64,000 nucleotides of DNA from Saururus chinensis. Lineage: Eukaryota; Streptophyta; Magnoliopsida; Piperales; Saururaceae. Made by a program: the position numbers and the translations under genes. The stretch is from assembly GCA_035235625.1 (NCBI GenBank), contig CP141146.1:19710501-19774500 (forward strand). The letters run 5' to 3'. Of the stretch, positions 37,261 through 50,026 are shown one piece after another; position 1 is the stretch's first letter; the number at the start of each line of letters is the position of its first letter. The notes beneath the pieces were generated by a model, which searched no databases, had not been told where the DNA came from, and saw only the letters and a program-made list of their open reading frames with translations.

Positions 37261-38830
37261 TGATGGAGTGAGAATAGACATCAATTGGAAGAATAAATAC
37301 CTTTTTTTGTTATGTGTCTCTTATAGAACAAGAAAAATTTGATGAAGCTCTTTATGACAAAAATCATATTAATGCAGTGTAGGAGGAATTACACCAATTC
37401 ACAAGGAATGATGTTTGGTTTTTTGTTCCTGGACCTAAACAATACAACGTGATAGGTATAAAGTGGATTTACAAGAATAAAACAAATGAACAAGGTAATG
37501 TGGTAAGAAACATAGCAAAATTGGTTACTCAAGGTTACACACAGGTATAATGGATTGATTTTGATGAAAAATTTGCACCTATTTCTAGATTTCAATCTAT
37601 TAGATTGCTTCTTGCTATGACTTATCATTTAACAATCAAGGTATATTAAATGGATATCAAAAGTATTTTTTTGAATAGAAATTTGAAAAAGAAGTTTATG
37701 TAGAATAGCCTCACCGTGTTGATTATGTATATAAGTTGAAGAAAACTTTGTATGGATTGAAACAAGCTTCTAGAGCATGGTATGATATACTCACTGAGTA
37801 TCCTACAAAGACATTATACAAGTGGTGGTGTTGACAAGACATTATTTAACAAGAAGTTTGTAAAACATGTGGTGATGGCACAAAACTATGTGGATGACAT
37901 CATTTTTGGATTTACAAATGATAAGCTTGCTAAAGCTTTTGGAAAGGAGACGAGTTAGGAATTTGAGATGAGTATGGAAGGTTTATTAACATATTTTTTT
38001 GGTTTGCATGTACAACAATATGATTTAGGAATCTTCATCTCACAGTCAAAATTTGCAAAAGAATTAGTGAAGAAATTTAAACTTCAAGATGCAAGCCATA
38101 CCAAGACACCGTTGTCTCCTTCTATCAAGTTAAGTAAGGATGCTTCAGGTAAATTGGTTGAATAAACTTTGTATAGAAGCATGATTGGTAGTCTTTTGTA
38201 CTTAATTGCTAGTTGTCTAGACATTTGCTTAAGTGTAGGAGTATGTTTTAGATATCAAGCTAATCCTAAAGAATCACATTTAAATACTGTTAAAAGAATA
38301 ATAAAATATGTGATTAGATCTATTAGATATGGCTTATAGTTTCCATTTGACACTACTTCTGAACTAGTTGGCTATTCAAATAATCATTAGTTGGGGAATA
38401 TAGATGATAGGAAGAGTACCTACAGGTGGTTGCTTTTATGTAGGAAATTGTGTAGTTTCTTCACAAAGTAAAAAGTAAAATTATGTTTTTTATCAACTGC
38501 AAAAGTTGAATATATAGCTACTGGTAGTGGCTACACACAATTAATGTAGATGAAAAGAAAGCTATTTGATTGTGGACTTCGTTATGGCAAAATAATTTTA
38601 TGCTGTGATAATATAAGTTTAATTAAAATTTCACCAAATCCTTTCTAACATTCTCGTACAAAGCATATTGATATTAGATATCATTTCTTTATTGATTTGG
38701 TTGAAGATTAGATTTTTAACTTAGAACATATTTTAATAGAGTTTCAAATAGTTGGTATTTTCACAAAACCTTTTGATTTCAATAAGTTCATTAACCTTAG
38801 GAAAACCATTGGATTTTCTTACTCGGAGTA
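37261..38830 (+). pseudogene. Copia reverse transcriptase and RNase H pseudogene
   Basis: RT text starts near 37380 (EELHQFTRNDVWFFVPGP, IGIKWIYKNKTNEQGNVVRN) and the catalytic YVDD box is at 37887-37898, followed by IIFG. 37968-38165 reads LTYFFGLHVQQYDLGIFISQ and PLSPSIKLSKDASGKLVE. RNase H text follows (DDRKSTYRWLL near 38405, LSTAKVEYIAT near 38490, RTKHIDIRYHFF near 38655). Many stops; frames are mostly kept locally. It closes the copia coding region. Confidence 0.85.
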
Positions 38831-39199
38831 GTTCCCTAAGAGATTTTTGTCCCTTATTTTTATTTTAAAATATTTTAGGACATCAAACACAACAATTTTT
38901 TTTATTTTTAGAAGTTTGGTTTGCTTTAGTTTGTGTAGCTTCATTTATTTGAGAAAAAGTTATGAATAACAGTAACAAGTTTTGTGTTTTCAAATGTATA
39001 GCAGAATATCATGTGAAAACACTTGAATTGTTAAGTATTGCACATTGTTAGTCCCATATGTAATGCATGATGATTATAATCTTAAGTCAAGATTACTAGT
39101 TGAATATAGATTTAGTAGAGTTTTAAGATTCATGATAATTCTTTATGCATTGTTGATTTACTAAAAGACTTAGTACTCACTATGGGAATTGAAAATTAT
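38831..39199 (+). other. 3' untranslated part of the copia element
   Basis: A/T-rich, no coding signal. It lies between the RNase H end and unit X copy 2, where a SIRE-type element would have its 3' leader and then LTR. No clear polypurine tract is seen. Unit X copy 2 cuts it at 39200. Confidence 0.55.
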
Positions 39200-40284
39200 T
39201 GTCACACTCGAGGTTTTTCTTTACATTTAATTAAACATTTTGCTAATATTTTATTTCGAAATACAAATGTAAATCAAAAGAACCAACAAAATTCAAAATG
39301 TGTGAAAATAATTTTCGTAAATTAATTCATCATACAACAAAACTAACATTCTCAGGCGTGACCCGAAACGAAAACATCAAAGTAAAATCTACCATGGCCA
39401 TGGGCTTTAAAAAGAAAAACCTCCGAGGCATCTCTGAGTACAAGTTCTTTAACAGTCTAGAAAATGAATTGTATATACATACACAAGTCCAGTAAATAAT
39501 ATATTTCTCTCACCTTAATCAATACATGAGATCGTGGCACTAAAATCTACAAAGCATCACTACAATTTTCTGCACTCCAGGTCTAGGAAAAATAGTCCAC
39601 CACGGGGAATAGTCCAGTCCAAAAAGCTATCGATTGAACTGCAAAAGCCTCAAAACGAAGGGCAAAAAACAATAGAGTGAGTATTTTCGTACACAGTAGG
39701 AAAATATCCAGTAGGGGAAATAAATGAATGAACTTCGTAAGTTCATACATAGATGCATTCATGCAACCATGCATGAAGCAAGAAAATATGAAACATAAAT
39801 AAAGTGTTACACACATACGATCATACTAGCTGAACTTACACTTACTCTTGTAGCATACTCTTACACTTACACTTAAAATCTTAGTCTTACTAAGTTACTC
39901 GTACAACCGTACGCTTTCTCATATGACTTACATAGACTCGTACGACCTTACTCGTATGAACTTACTCTTACCGTTTTCCACAGAAACTCACACTTATACT
40001 TACTCTGATTCTTACATGTACAGCTTACTTAGAATCTGAAACATACAACTTACTCTTAATATCATACACATGCTATCGGCAACTAAAACTAATTACAATT
40101 AATAAGCTCCAGTGTCGAAGAGGAAAAGAATGTCACTAGGGCATCACCTTAACCTCCGGGGAGTAACTAGATGCCATGGACTTTTCCAAAGACAATGCAC
40201 ACCTATGCTCATGGGGCACAGGATCAAACAGGTAAGAGTAGATCCATGATACTACGTACCTGAGCGTGTAAATGCCCACTCTCT

Positions 40285-40470
40285 GGGGCCATACAGTGCC
40301 CAATAAGGGCCATATAGTGCCAACTAAGGGCTGAAAACATACGATGCCACTCTTGGGCAGGAATCTTACAATGCCACTCTTGGGCAGAACATACAGTGCC
40401 ATATGTAGGCATAAATATATACAGTGCCCACAAAGGGCGGAAACTTACAACGCTCTCAATAGAGGATCAA
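40285..40470. repeat. Degenerate short tandem repeats in unit X copy 2
   Basis: The counterpart of 12335-12545, with the words ATACAGTGCC, AGGGCCATA and CACTCTTGGGCAG repeated at irregular 20-45 bp spacing. Confidence 0.6.
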
Positions 40471-43322
40471 ACATTTGGGCCGAAATACAGCACCAAGACC
40501 AAATCCTACAGGATAACACCATGGCTAGACCAGGAAGGATGCTCAGTCGATTACTTATCGACTGGCACAAAAAAGGAACTTAATCCATTGAAACCCTCAG
40601 TCTCAAACTCACAATATTATCGAATTAGGGTTACTTGCCATTCAAGTTTATATTAGGTAACTTATGCACGTACGATTATGTTCGAAACTACTTCTGACTT
40701 ACATTCTTCAGCCAACCAAGCTAGAACCATGCCAATTCTAAAGCCATACTCCACAAGGATAACCTACTCCAACTTAACTCATCCATTCATACTTAGAACT
40801 CACTCATACCCTTACAGTCTTACAGATCTCTGCATAATCTTACTTGTCAAACTCGAATTCCGTACTAACACTCTTACCATCATATACTTAAGGTCTTACA
40901 ACTTACACCATTCGCCTAAAAACCAAACTATCCTTCTTGAACTCCTTGAGTGAAACCCTAAGACCTAAGTCCTGTCATCAAACCCTTACTAATTCCTTAC
41001 TCATTGATTTTCTGTTACAATTCATATCACGTACATTATCCGGGTACAATTATGTTGTCCACTTTCACTAATTCACAATCCCCCAAAGACGTTAAGAACC
41101 TTGAATCTTCCAAATTCTTACATTGCTTAGGTCTTCTAGTCATTGCTCCAACGTACTACCTGACTCAATCCAAACCAATTCTTCAATCTCATCAAATCCA
41201 ACCTTCGACTGTCAATCTTACATCTTTCCTCGCCCGTCATACAATCACAATTTCCATGTCGTAGCCCATGAAGTACCCCTTCGACAAACTTACAAACACA
41301 CATACTCGTGCCCATCAATCATACACTACCAATCCACAACGAAGATCTATCACACGCTCTGATCGCATACACATAATTTGTAATTTACTACCGTACCCTT
41401 AGTCTTCACTAACATATGCACAATTCACACACATAAAACATGTTTATTTAGTCAGCATTTATCATGTAAAATATTAAATTATAAATTCTTAGCATGCTAC
41501 TACATAATCAAAGCATGCTATCATGAAATTATAAGTTCAAGGTCCCCTACCTTGTAATCCACGTGAGTTTGATGGCGAGCAAATGACGGTGGCGACGTTG
41601 ATAGTGGAATAGGCGGCCAAAAACATCACATTGAGAGAGTTGTTGCTATCCCAAGGATTTTCAGAGATGCTGGAATTATTCTCAATAAGGTTAGATTAAT
41701 TTCACTCAAAGCATAAGACTGGGCACACTGGGGCAACCGGACACAAGGTTGTGCCAATAGGGATGGTAAAAGCGACCACAGAATAGGAGGTGACTAATTG
41801 GAGGTCTGCCAACAGTTTAAAACACTTGTTGGCCACAAATGTTAAAATAGACCGTAGACTACCTCTAACAGCAACAATTCCGCATTGTCGAAGCCTCACA
41901 ACCTAGCAGAGGGCTTGGTTGCGTACTCATGGACATAGGGGAGACAGAGGAGGGCTTTAATAGCCATATTGCCTAGTGGTGGAGTCGTTCCATAAACACA
42001 CGTTGAGGCACTAAGGCCCGGCGTAGGTGGCCGACAAAGGCGGCGACATTTCTAAATGCTACCCACAACCAAATCATCGTATAGACAGTTGTGCATCAAG
42101 CACGACTTATGGTGGAGGATATGGGCACGACATCAGTTGAGCCTTCGATGGCCTGAGTCTAATGGCTAACAATATTACTTCCCCTTGGATGAATCGGAAT
42201 TCGGGAACTCTTTCGCGTAGGTTTTGGATCATGTGTAATGAAAGTGGGGGGTGCAAAGGCAGCATTGGGCCAGAAGTGTTGGCCCTTGCCGTCACTGAGT
42301 CGGGGCAGAGCCCATGACATTAGACATGCAGCCCAAGTAAATGCGGTGTCAGGCTGAATAGCTAGTCCTAGGATGGGGTGGGTCTAGCGGCAGTCCTAAG
42401 AAATGTAGCCCAGAGTTTGGGGGCATAGTTAGGGAACGGACGTGCAGGGCAGAGGAGCATGGGAGGCTAGGAACAATAGCCTCGTGTCGTTGGGTCAATC
42501 GGAAGTTCGCGGCTGTCCATTGGCTAACGTAAGTGGCAGTGGACACACTGTCATCAGGCCACAAATGGTCGAATAGGGAGCGAGGGATGAACCTGAAAGA
42601 CATCGTCACCCAGTAGTCGCCTGATAGCAGCAAGTCAAGTGGACGTCGGCCCAATATCATCCGACGTCCGACGTCCGACTACGAAGGATGGATGCAGCGA
42701 GTGAAAAAGTGCAACTTTGCTCTAATGCGGGTCGGCTAATTAAATGAATCAGGACTAATCGATGCAAGCGGCTAGGCCTCGGCACCTCTCCGTCGTAGGC
42801 TCGAGGCGGCAAACTAGAGGCCGAACAGTGGGTGGCATCCAATAGGGAAAGTAATTGATAAAAAAATCAACGGAAGGGGAAAAATTATGTTTGGATCAGC
42901 ACAGGGCAAAGAACCCGGGGAGAAGGAGGTGATTTGGGCCACGACTACTGCCTTGTTGTTGCCAAGCCACGGGAGGGCCAAAGGCCGATCGTAGTGTCTG
43001 GCCACCGGCGGCACAATGGGCAACCACAACACATAGTGACAGAACAGAACAAAATAAAGGGAAAAATGCTCAATCCAGATTGGAAAATGGCGGAATGAGG
43101 GGTCACGGCCGGAGAGGGGGCGGTCCGGGCCAGGGGTGGCGGCCTTGTGATCGCTAGGCCGAGAGAGAGCCAGAGGCCTATCGGTGGTGGATGGCGATCG
43201 ATGGCACAGCCGTAGGTCACAAAAGACAGAAAATTGAAACCAAAAAAAGGGTGGAGCCAATCTTACCTTAGGCTGGGATGGAGGAGGGTGGGGAGGCCGG
43301 GACGAAGGAGTGAGGAGGTGGT

Positions 43323-44766
43323 TGATGTATAGGAATAATGTTCAATTAAATGTTTTCCAATTTCAAATTGCAATCCTATTTTGTGTTAATTCATTGCTTA
43401 TTTGGGTTATTTATGTTTTGAATAGGTTAGTTGGACCTTAATTGAGTTTACATGTCTAAATGGGCTTCAACAGGATCGAAGTAGAAGAAGAAGTGAAGCC
43501 TAACTTCCCAAAGATATTTAAAAATAAAAAATGGGCTCCTAATGGTCTAAACATGCATGTAATGGTCGAACACAGCCTTTTGGACCCGTTGGATTTGAGA
43601 TTTGCATCAAAAGAACTAAATTAGGAAAGAACCTGATTCGGACAGATTGACACAGCCATAGTATGTCGACCATATCTTTCTATGTACAATTTAGATTTAT
43701 ACGATTTTGGTGGCATTAGAAAGAAGACTTACGTGGCTACAATTATTATTTTAGGAAGAAATTCAAAAGTCCAAAGATTTATGGGTCCAATCTGGCATGT
43801 AAATGACTAGCTAGTTAACTAACCCGAGGCCAGCACATGGAGAATCTTTTCATTGGTTGTGATTGATATACATAAGGAAAGAAAATGAGGCTGATTGGAT
43901 AACTAAAGGAAGACTTAAATATACATATTTGATAAATAAATCATTGATTTATTTAATTGATTTAGAATCTAATCATTGCCAAAGAAGCAACCAATCAAGC
44001 AATCAATCCGGATTCAATCTAGAGATATGATTGGACTTTTCCCTTTGAAGTAACCCCTTCTACTCCTATAAATAGAGGGGTGGATGTGATAGAGGCATCA
44101 TCCCTTCCTATTTAGAGCTCTCTTCTCATATTTTTCTTATCTTTTTTTGTATTTTTGTTTTTAGTTTTATTGTAATGGCTTTCTAAGCTATCAAGCTAAG
44201 GCTAGAGGTGATTTGTAACAATCTAATGGAGTTCTATTCATGTTTCATCAATGGTTTCAAGCAAGTATTGGTTATTTGAAGTGATATTTATTTAATATTG
44301 TTCTTTTTCTTGTTTCTTTGTGATTTAGATACATAAGATGCTTGAAGGCTCTCCTTCTTGATCTTTTATGATTTGGATACATAAAACTCTTGAAAAAACA
44401 ACTGTTTTTATCCTTCATTTATCCAAAGTATTTCTTCTCTTTATTTTTACTTTTAATGTTCATATCTTCCGATTAGATAGAATTTTTATTCTATTCTAAC
44501 TCAGATAACATGACATATGAAGAACATCATTAGATGTTACAATGATCCTTAATGCCTTAGTGTTTTATCTTATTTATTTCTTAACTCTTTTTTGCCTCAA
44601 TACTCTTCTACTCTTTCTTTCTTAATTTTTCTTTCCTCTATTTTTTCGTAATCATTTTCTTTGTTACGCAAGGCTTTCCCTGTGGATCAACCTTGTCTAC
44701 TAAAATTGGCAACTAAAACAAATCTGAATTTGACTTCTTCATAGTCTTAGTTAATATGTAACAATA
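43323..44766 (+). mobile_element. Solo LTR of family A in unit X copy 2, opposite orientation
   Basis: Starts TGATGTATAGG and ends GTAACAATA, the sense-strand form of the element 1/2 LTR. GTGGT stands on both sides (43318-43322 and 44767-44771), a perfect duplication. 1444 bp, about 250 bp longer than element 2's LTR; additional text around 43800-43990 includes ATTGATTTATTTAATTGATT. The TATA box TATAAATAG is at 44067-44075. No internal sequence, so a solo LTR. Confidence 0.9.
44067..44075 (+). promoter_or_regulatory. TATA box of the family A solo LTR
   Basis: CTCCTATAAATAGAGGGG on the plus strand, the same box as in both LTRs of element 2. It would direct transcription rightward toward the satellite array if active; nothing in the sequence shows that it is. 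Confidence 0.55.
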
Positions 44767-47700
44767 GTGGTCATTGCCGGGGCGGAGCTTAAGAGGCGAG
44801 CTGGTGGCTATGCAGGCGGAGATGGCGGCGGATTGGGCAGAAAATTTCAACAAGGGTCACCAGGCCGAAAAGGGAGGAAAAGGCAGTGGTGGCCGGCAGG
44901 GCCAGGCTGGTGAGGCGGCACTGCCCCCAGCCTCATAGAGTGCGCTAAGGCGCGTCCGATCCATTTTATATATATTTTTTACTTTTTTTTTTCTCTTCTC
45001 TTTCGTTCTTCCCGTTTCTATTTTCCCGCATCTCATCCTATTTTCACACCAAAATTTTTTTGGGATGCATCGTGGCCCATGACCTACAATGAAATACTAC
45101 TCCCGACTCTTACGGTCATGAATATAACAAATATAGATATGTAGAAGCATCAAATTTCTTAATCGAAAAGACGAGCAGAAAACTGCAAAACATTGCAAAA
45201 ATTAGCAAAAATATACAGAAAAATTGGTTACAATTATCTATCCGGTTAAATTTATAATATTGTTGATTTACTTCTTTACTCTAATTCTATGAGGTAGTAT
45301 AAGGTAATTGAGCGGTTTGGATTCCTTTCCATGAGAAACATTATCAACAAAGAAGATTGAATAAAAGAAGTTTGTATCAAGTCTAGAGGTTGGTTGTTTG
45401 TTTTGGTCTTGTGAGAACTATATCGTTCTATTTCAATGATTTAGCCTTGGATTGAAGCTATCATAGTTTTTCTTTCTGTAGTTGGGGTTTTACACAAAAA
45501 AATTCATAAGTGATTGTATGTTGTGCATGCTTAGTTTGATTATTGATTGATCATGAACGGTGAGTAGATGTAATTGTGGTCGAGTCAAGATTTGAATTGA
45601 TAGGACATGAAAAATAAGAGAAGACATATTATAATGGATCAAGACTGAAGACTAAAGAATATTGGTAGTTTAATAGGTTTATTAAGTACAAATTTTCAAA
45701 AAAGCCACTTAGAGAAATTTTAGTGGTGATTTTTGAGATTCAATCAAATTTAGGTTAAAAGGGTAACCCTATCTCTGAACAGTTTCATCAATCAATCACT
45801 CGACAATACACAGAAGGAAATGATATCATCCCTTTATTAAATGAAGCTGAGAATTTATCAATCAATTGCTTCATCGATACATCAGTCAATCCAGGAGTCA
45901 TGCCTTAAGAAAAGAGTGAACGATTGATTACTGTTTAAAAGGATCAATAGCTATTAGTTTTACTTGCCCTAAACAAGCTTGTCCGGAATAATTTGTTTTC
46001 TTAGTTAAAGTCAAAGAGCCAATTCGACTTGAAGACCTATATAAAGGCTATGTTGTGACAAAATTAAAAAAGAGGAAAACCTAAAAATTATTTTAGAAGA
46101 AAGGAGAGTCCTTCACACATTCTTTTCCTAGAGTGTTCAAACAGAGCTTAAAGAAATTGTTCATAGTGAATTCATGCTGATACAAAACTAAAGTGAGAAA
46201 ATTTTACACAACAAATTTTTAAAGAGAGTCATCAAAATTCTTCAAAGGTGTTGAGGAATCTCAAGAGATGAATCAACAAACAAGGAAATAGTTTTTGTTT
46301 GAGTTGCTAAAAGAAAAAGAAGACAAAGAGCAAAACACGAGGAGGGAAAGCTTCAAGGATTTAAGGTGAGGAAGAATTACAAACCAACATTATCAACAAA
46401 GAAGATTGAACAAAAGAGTATGTTTCAAGTCTAAAGGTTGGTTGTTTGTTTTGGGTCTTGTGAGAACTATATCATTCTATTTCTTTGATTTAGCCTTAGA
46501 TTGAAGCTATCATGGTTTTTTACTGTAGTTTGGGTTTTCCAAAAAAAAGATCTTATGTGATTGTATGTTGTGCATGCTTAGTATGATGATTAATTAATCA
46601 TGAATGGTGATTAGATGTAGTTGTGGTCGAGTCAACTTTTAAATTGATGGATATGAAAAATAACAGTATACATATTTAAATGGATCAAGACCAAAGACTA
46701 AAGAATATTAGTAGTTTAATAGCTTTATTAAGTACAAATTTTAAAAAAAAAACCACTTGGAGAAATCTTAGAAGTGATTTTTGAGGTTTCAAACGAATTT
46801 AGGATCAAAGGGTAAACCTATCTTTGAACAGTTTCATCAATCGATCAATTGACAATACACAGAAGCAAATGATATCATCCCTTTGTTAAACGAGGCTGAG
46901 AATTTATCATTTGATTGCTTCATCAATACATCAGTCGATCTAGGAGTCATGCCTTAAGAAAAGAGTGAACAATTGATCACTTTTTGGAAGGATCAATAGT
47001 TATTAGTTTTGCTTGCCCTAAACAAGCTTGTCTAGAATAATTTTCTTTCCTAGTTAAAGTCAAAGAGCCAATTCGACTTCGAGACATATATAAAGGCTAA
47101 GTAGTGACAAAATTAAAAAAGAGGAAAACATAAAAAATATTGGAGCAGAAAGGAGAGTCCTTCACACATTATTTTCCTAGAGTGTTCAAATAGAGCTTAA
47201 AGATTTTTGTTCATAGTGAATTCATGGTGATGCACAACTAAAGTGAGAAAATTTTAAACAAGAAATTTTAAAAGAGAGTCATCAAAATTCTTTAAAGGAG
47301 TTGAAGAATCTCAAGAAGTGAATCAAAAAACAAGGAAAGAGTTTTTGTTTGAGTTGTTAGAAGAAGAAGACAAAGAGAAAAACACGAAGAGGGAAAGCTT
47401 CAAGGAGTCAAGGAAGGAAGATTTAAAGGTGAACATTATCAACAAAGAAGATTGAACAAAGGAGTTTGTGTCAAGTCTATAGGTTGGTTATTTATTTTGA
47501 GTCTTGTGAGAACTATATTGTTCTATTTCATATATTTAGCCTTAGATTGAAGCTATCATGATTTTTTACTATAGTTGGGGTTTTCCACAAACAAATTCAT
47601 ATGTGATTGTATGTTGTGCTTGTTTAGTTTGATGATTCATTGATCATGATTGGTGATTAGATGTAGTTGGGGTCGAGTCATGTTTTGAATTTATGGACAT

Positions 47701-49484
47701 GAAAAATAAGAGCAAACATATTATAATAGATCAAGACTGAAGACTATAGAAGATTGGTAGTTTAATAGCTTTATTAAGTACAATTTTTCAAAAAAAGCAA
47801 CTTGGAGAAATTTTAGTAGTTATTTTTTAGGTTTCAAACGAATTTAGGTTAAATGGGTAAACCTATCTTTGAAAAATTTCATCAATTGATAACTCGACAA
47901 TACATATAAACAAATGATATCATCCCTTTCTTAAACGAAGCTGAGAATTTATCAATTGATTGCTTCATTGATACATCAGTTAATGTAGGAGTCATGCCTT
48001 AAGAAAAGAGCGAACGATTGATCGTTGTTTAAAAGGATCAATAGCTATTAGTTTTACTTGCCCTAAACAAGCTTGTCTGGAATAATTTTCCTTCCTAGTT
48101 AAAGTCAAAGAGCCAATTTGACTTCGAGACCAATATAAAGGCTAAGTTGTGACAAAATTAATAAAGGGGAAAACCTAAAAAACATTGGAGAAGAAAGGAG
48201 AGTCCTTTACACATTGTTTTCATAGAGTGTTCGAATAGAGCTTAATGAAATTGTTCATAGTAAATTTATGCTGATGAACAACTCAAGTAAGAAAATTTTA
48301 CACAACAAATTTTAAAAGAGAGTCATCAAAATTCATCAAAGGATTTGAAGAATCTCAAGAGGTGAATCAGCAAATAAGGAGCAAAACACCAAGAGGGAGA
48401 GCTTCAAGGATTTAAGGGAGGAAGAATTAAAAACAAACATTATCAACAAAGAAGATTGAACAAAAGAGTTTATGACAAGTCAAGAGGCTGGTTGTTTGTT
48501 TTGGGTCTTGTGAGAACTATATCGTTCTATTTCATTGATTTAGCCTTGGATTTAAGCTATCACGATTTTTACTATAGTTGGGGTTTTCCACAAAAAAATT
48601 CTTATGTGATCGTCTGTTGTGAATGCTTAGTTTAACGATAAATTTAATAATGAATGATGATTAGATGTAGTTGTGGTCGAGTCAAGTTTTGAATTGATGG
48701 ACAAGAAAAATATTAGCAAACATATTCTAATGGATCAATAATGAAGACTAAAGAATATTGGTAGTTTAATAGCTTTTTGAAGTCCAAATTTTCAATAAAC
48801 GCAACTTGGAGAAATTTTAGTAGTAATTTTTGAGGTTTCAAACGAATTTAAGGTAAAAGGGTAAACCTATCTTTGAACAGTTTCATCAATCGATCACTGG
48901 ACAATGCACAAAAGCAAATGATATCAACCATTTATTCAAAGGAATCCCAAAATTTATTAATCGATTGCTTCATTGATACAACAGCCGATCTAGGTGTCAT
49001 GCCTTAACAAAAGAGTGAACGATTGATCGTTGTTTGAAAGGATCAATAGCTTTAGTTTTACTTGCCCAAAACAAGCTTGTCTGAAATCATTTTCTTTCCT
49101 ATTTAAAGTTAAGGAGCCAATTCGACTTCGAGACCTATATAAAGGCTAAGTTGTGACAAAATTGAAAAAGAGGAAAACCTAAAAATTATTGGAGAGGAAA
49201 GGAGAGTCCTTCACACATTGTTTTCCTAGAGTGTTCAAACAGAGCTTAAAGAAAATTTTCATAGCTAATTCATGCTAATGCACAATTAAAGTGTAAAACT
49301 TTTACACAACAAATTTTAAAAGAGAGTCATCAAAATTCTTCAAAGGAGTTGAAAAATCTCAAAAGGTGAATTAACAAACAAGGTAAGACTTTTTGTTTGA
49401 GTTGTTAGAAGAAGAAGACAAAGAGCAAAACAGGAAGAGGGAAAGCTTCAAGGATTCAAGTGGAGGAAGAATTCAAGGCCAACA

Positions 49485-50026
49485 TTATCAACAAAGAAGA
49501 TTGAATAAAGGAGTTTGTGTAAGTCTAGAGGTTGGTTGTTTGTTTTGGGTCTTGTGAACGATTGATCGCTATTTGAAATGATCAATAGCTATTAGTTTTA
49601 TTTGCCCTAAACAAGCTTGTTTGGAATAATTTTATTTCCTAGTTAAAGTCAAACAACCAATTCTACTTCGAGACCTATATAAAGGCTAAATTGTGACAAA
49701 ATTAAAAAAGATAAAAACCTAAAAAATATTGGAGAAGAAAGGAGAGTCCTTCACACATTGTTTTCCTATAGGTGTTCAAACAGAGCTTAAAGAAATTGTT
49801 CATAGTTAATTCATGCTAACGCACAATTAAAGTGAGAATCTTTTACACAGCAAATTTTAACAGACAGTTATCAAATTTCTTGAAAGGACTTGAAAAATCT
49901 CAAGAGGTGAATCGACAAACAAGGAAAGAGCTTTTGGTTGAGTTGCTAGAAAAAGAAGACAAAAAGCAAAAAACGAAGAGGGAAAGCTTTAAGGATTCAA
50001 GGGGAGGAAGAATTTCAAGGCCAACA
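49485..50026 (+). repeat. Half-length unit with an internal deletion
   Basis: Only 542 bp. The text runs GGGTCTTGTG then GAACGATTGATCGC at about 49550-49570, skipping about 505 bp present in the other units. The two ends of the missing stretch share GTGA (CTTGTGAG and AGAGTGAACG in full units), consistent with a short-homology deletion. Confidence 0.85.

Larger units (their letters stand above)
39200..45334. mobile_element. Unit X copy 2: long LTR-like element with one nested solo LTR
   Basis: Starts TGTCACACTCGAGG and parallels 11210-14415, 30686-30813 and 32757-33440 along its length, without the two insertions found there. Element 2's target is read here as ATGTGTAATG (near 42232). It is interrupted by a family A solo LTR at 43323-44766, after which 44767 to about 45334 continues G-rich then A/T-rich text. 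The right end is uncertain. No coding domains; frames at 40678, 41004 and 42349-43260 are chance frames. A GC-rich part (about 42240-43320) matches 32757-33440. Confidence 0.65.

Noticed and set aside
42349-43260. Several overlapping 60-150-codon frames on the minus strand as genes
   Set aside because: They overlap each other in different frames in a GC-rich part of unit X, which is stop-poor by chance. The same stretch in copy 1 does not keep the frames.
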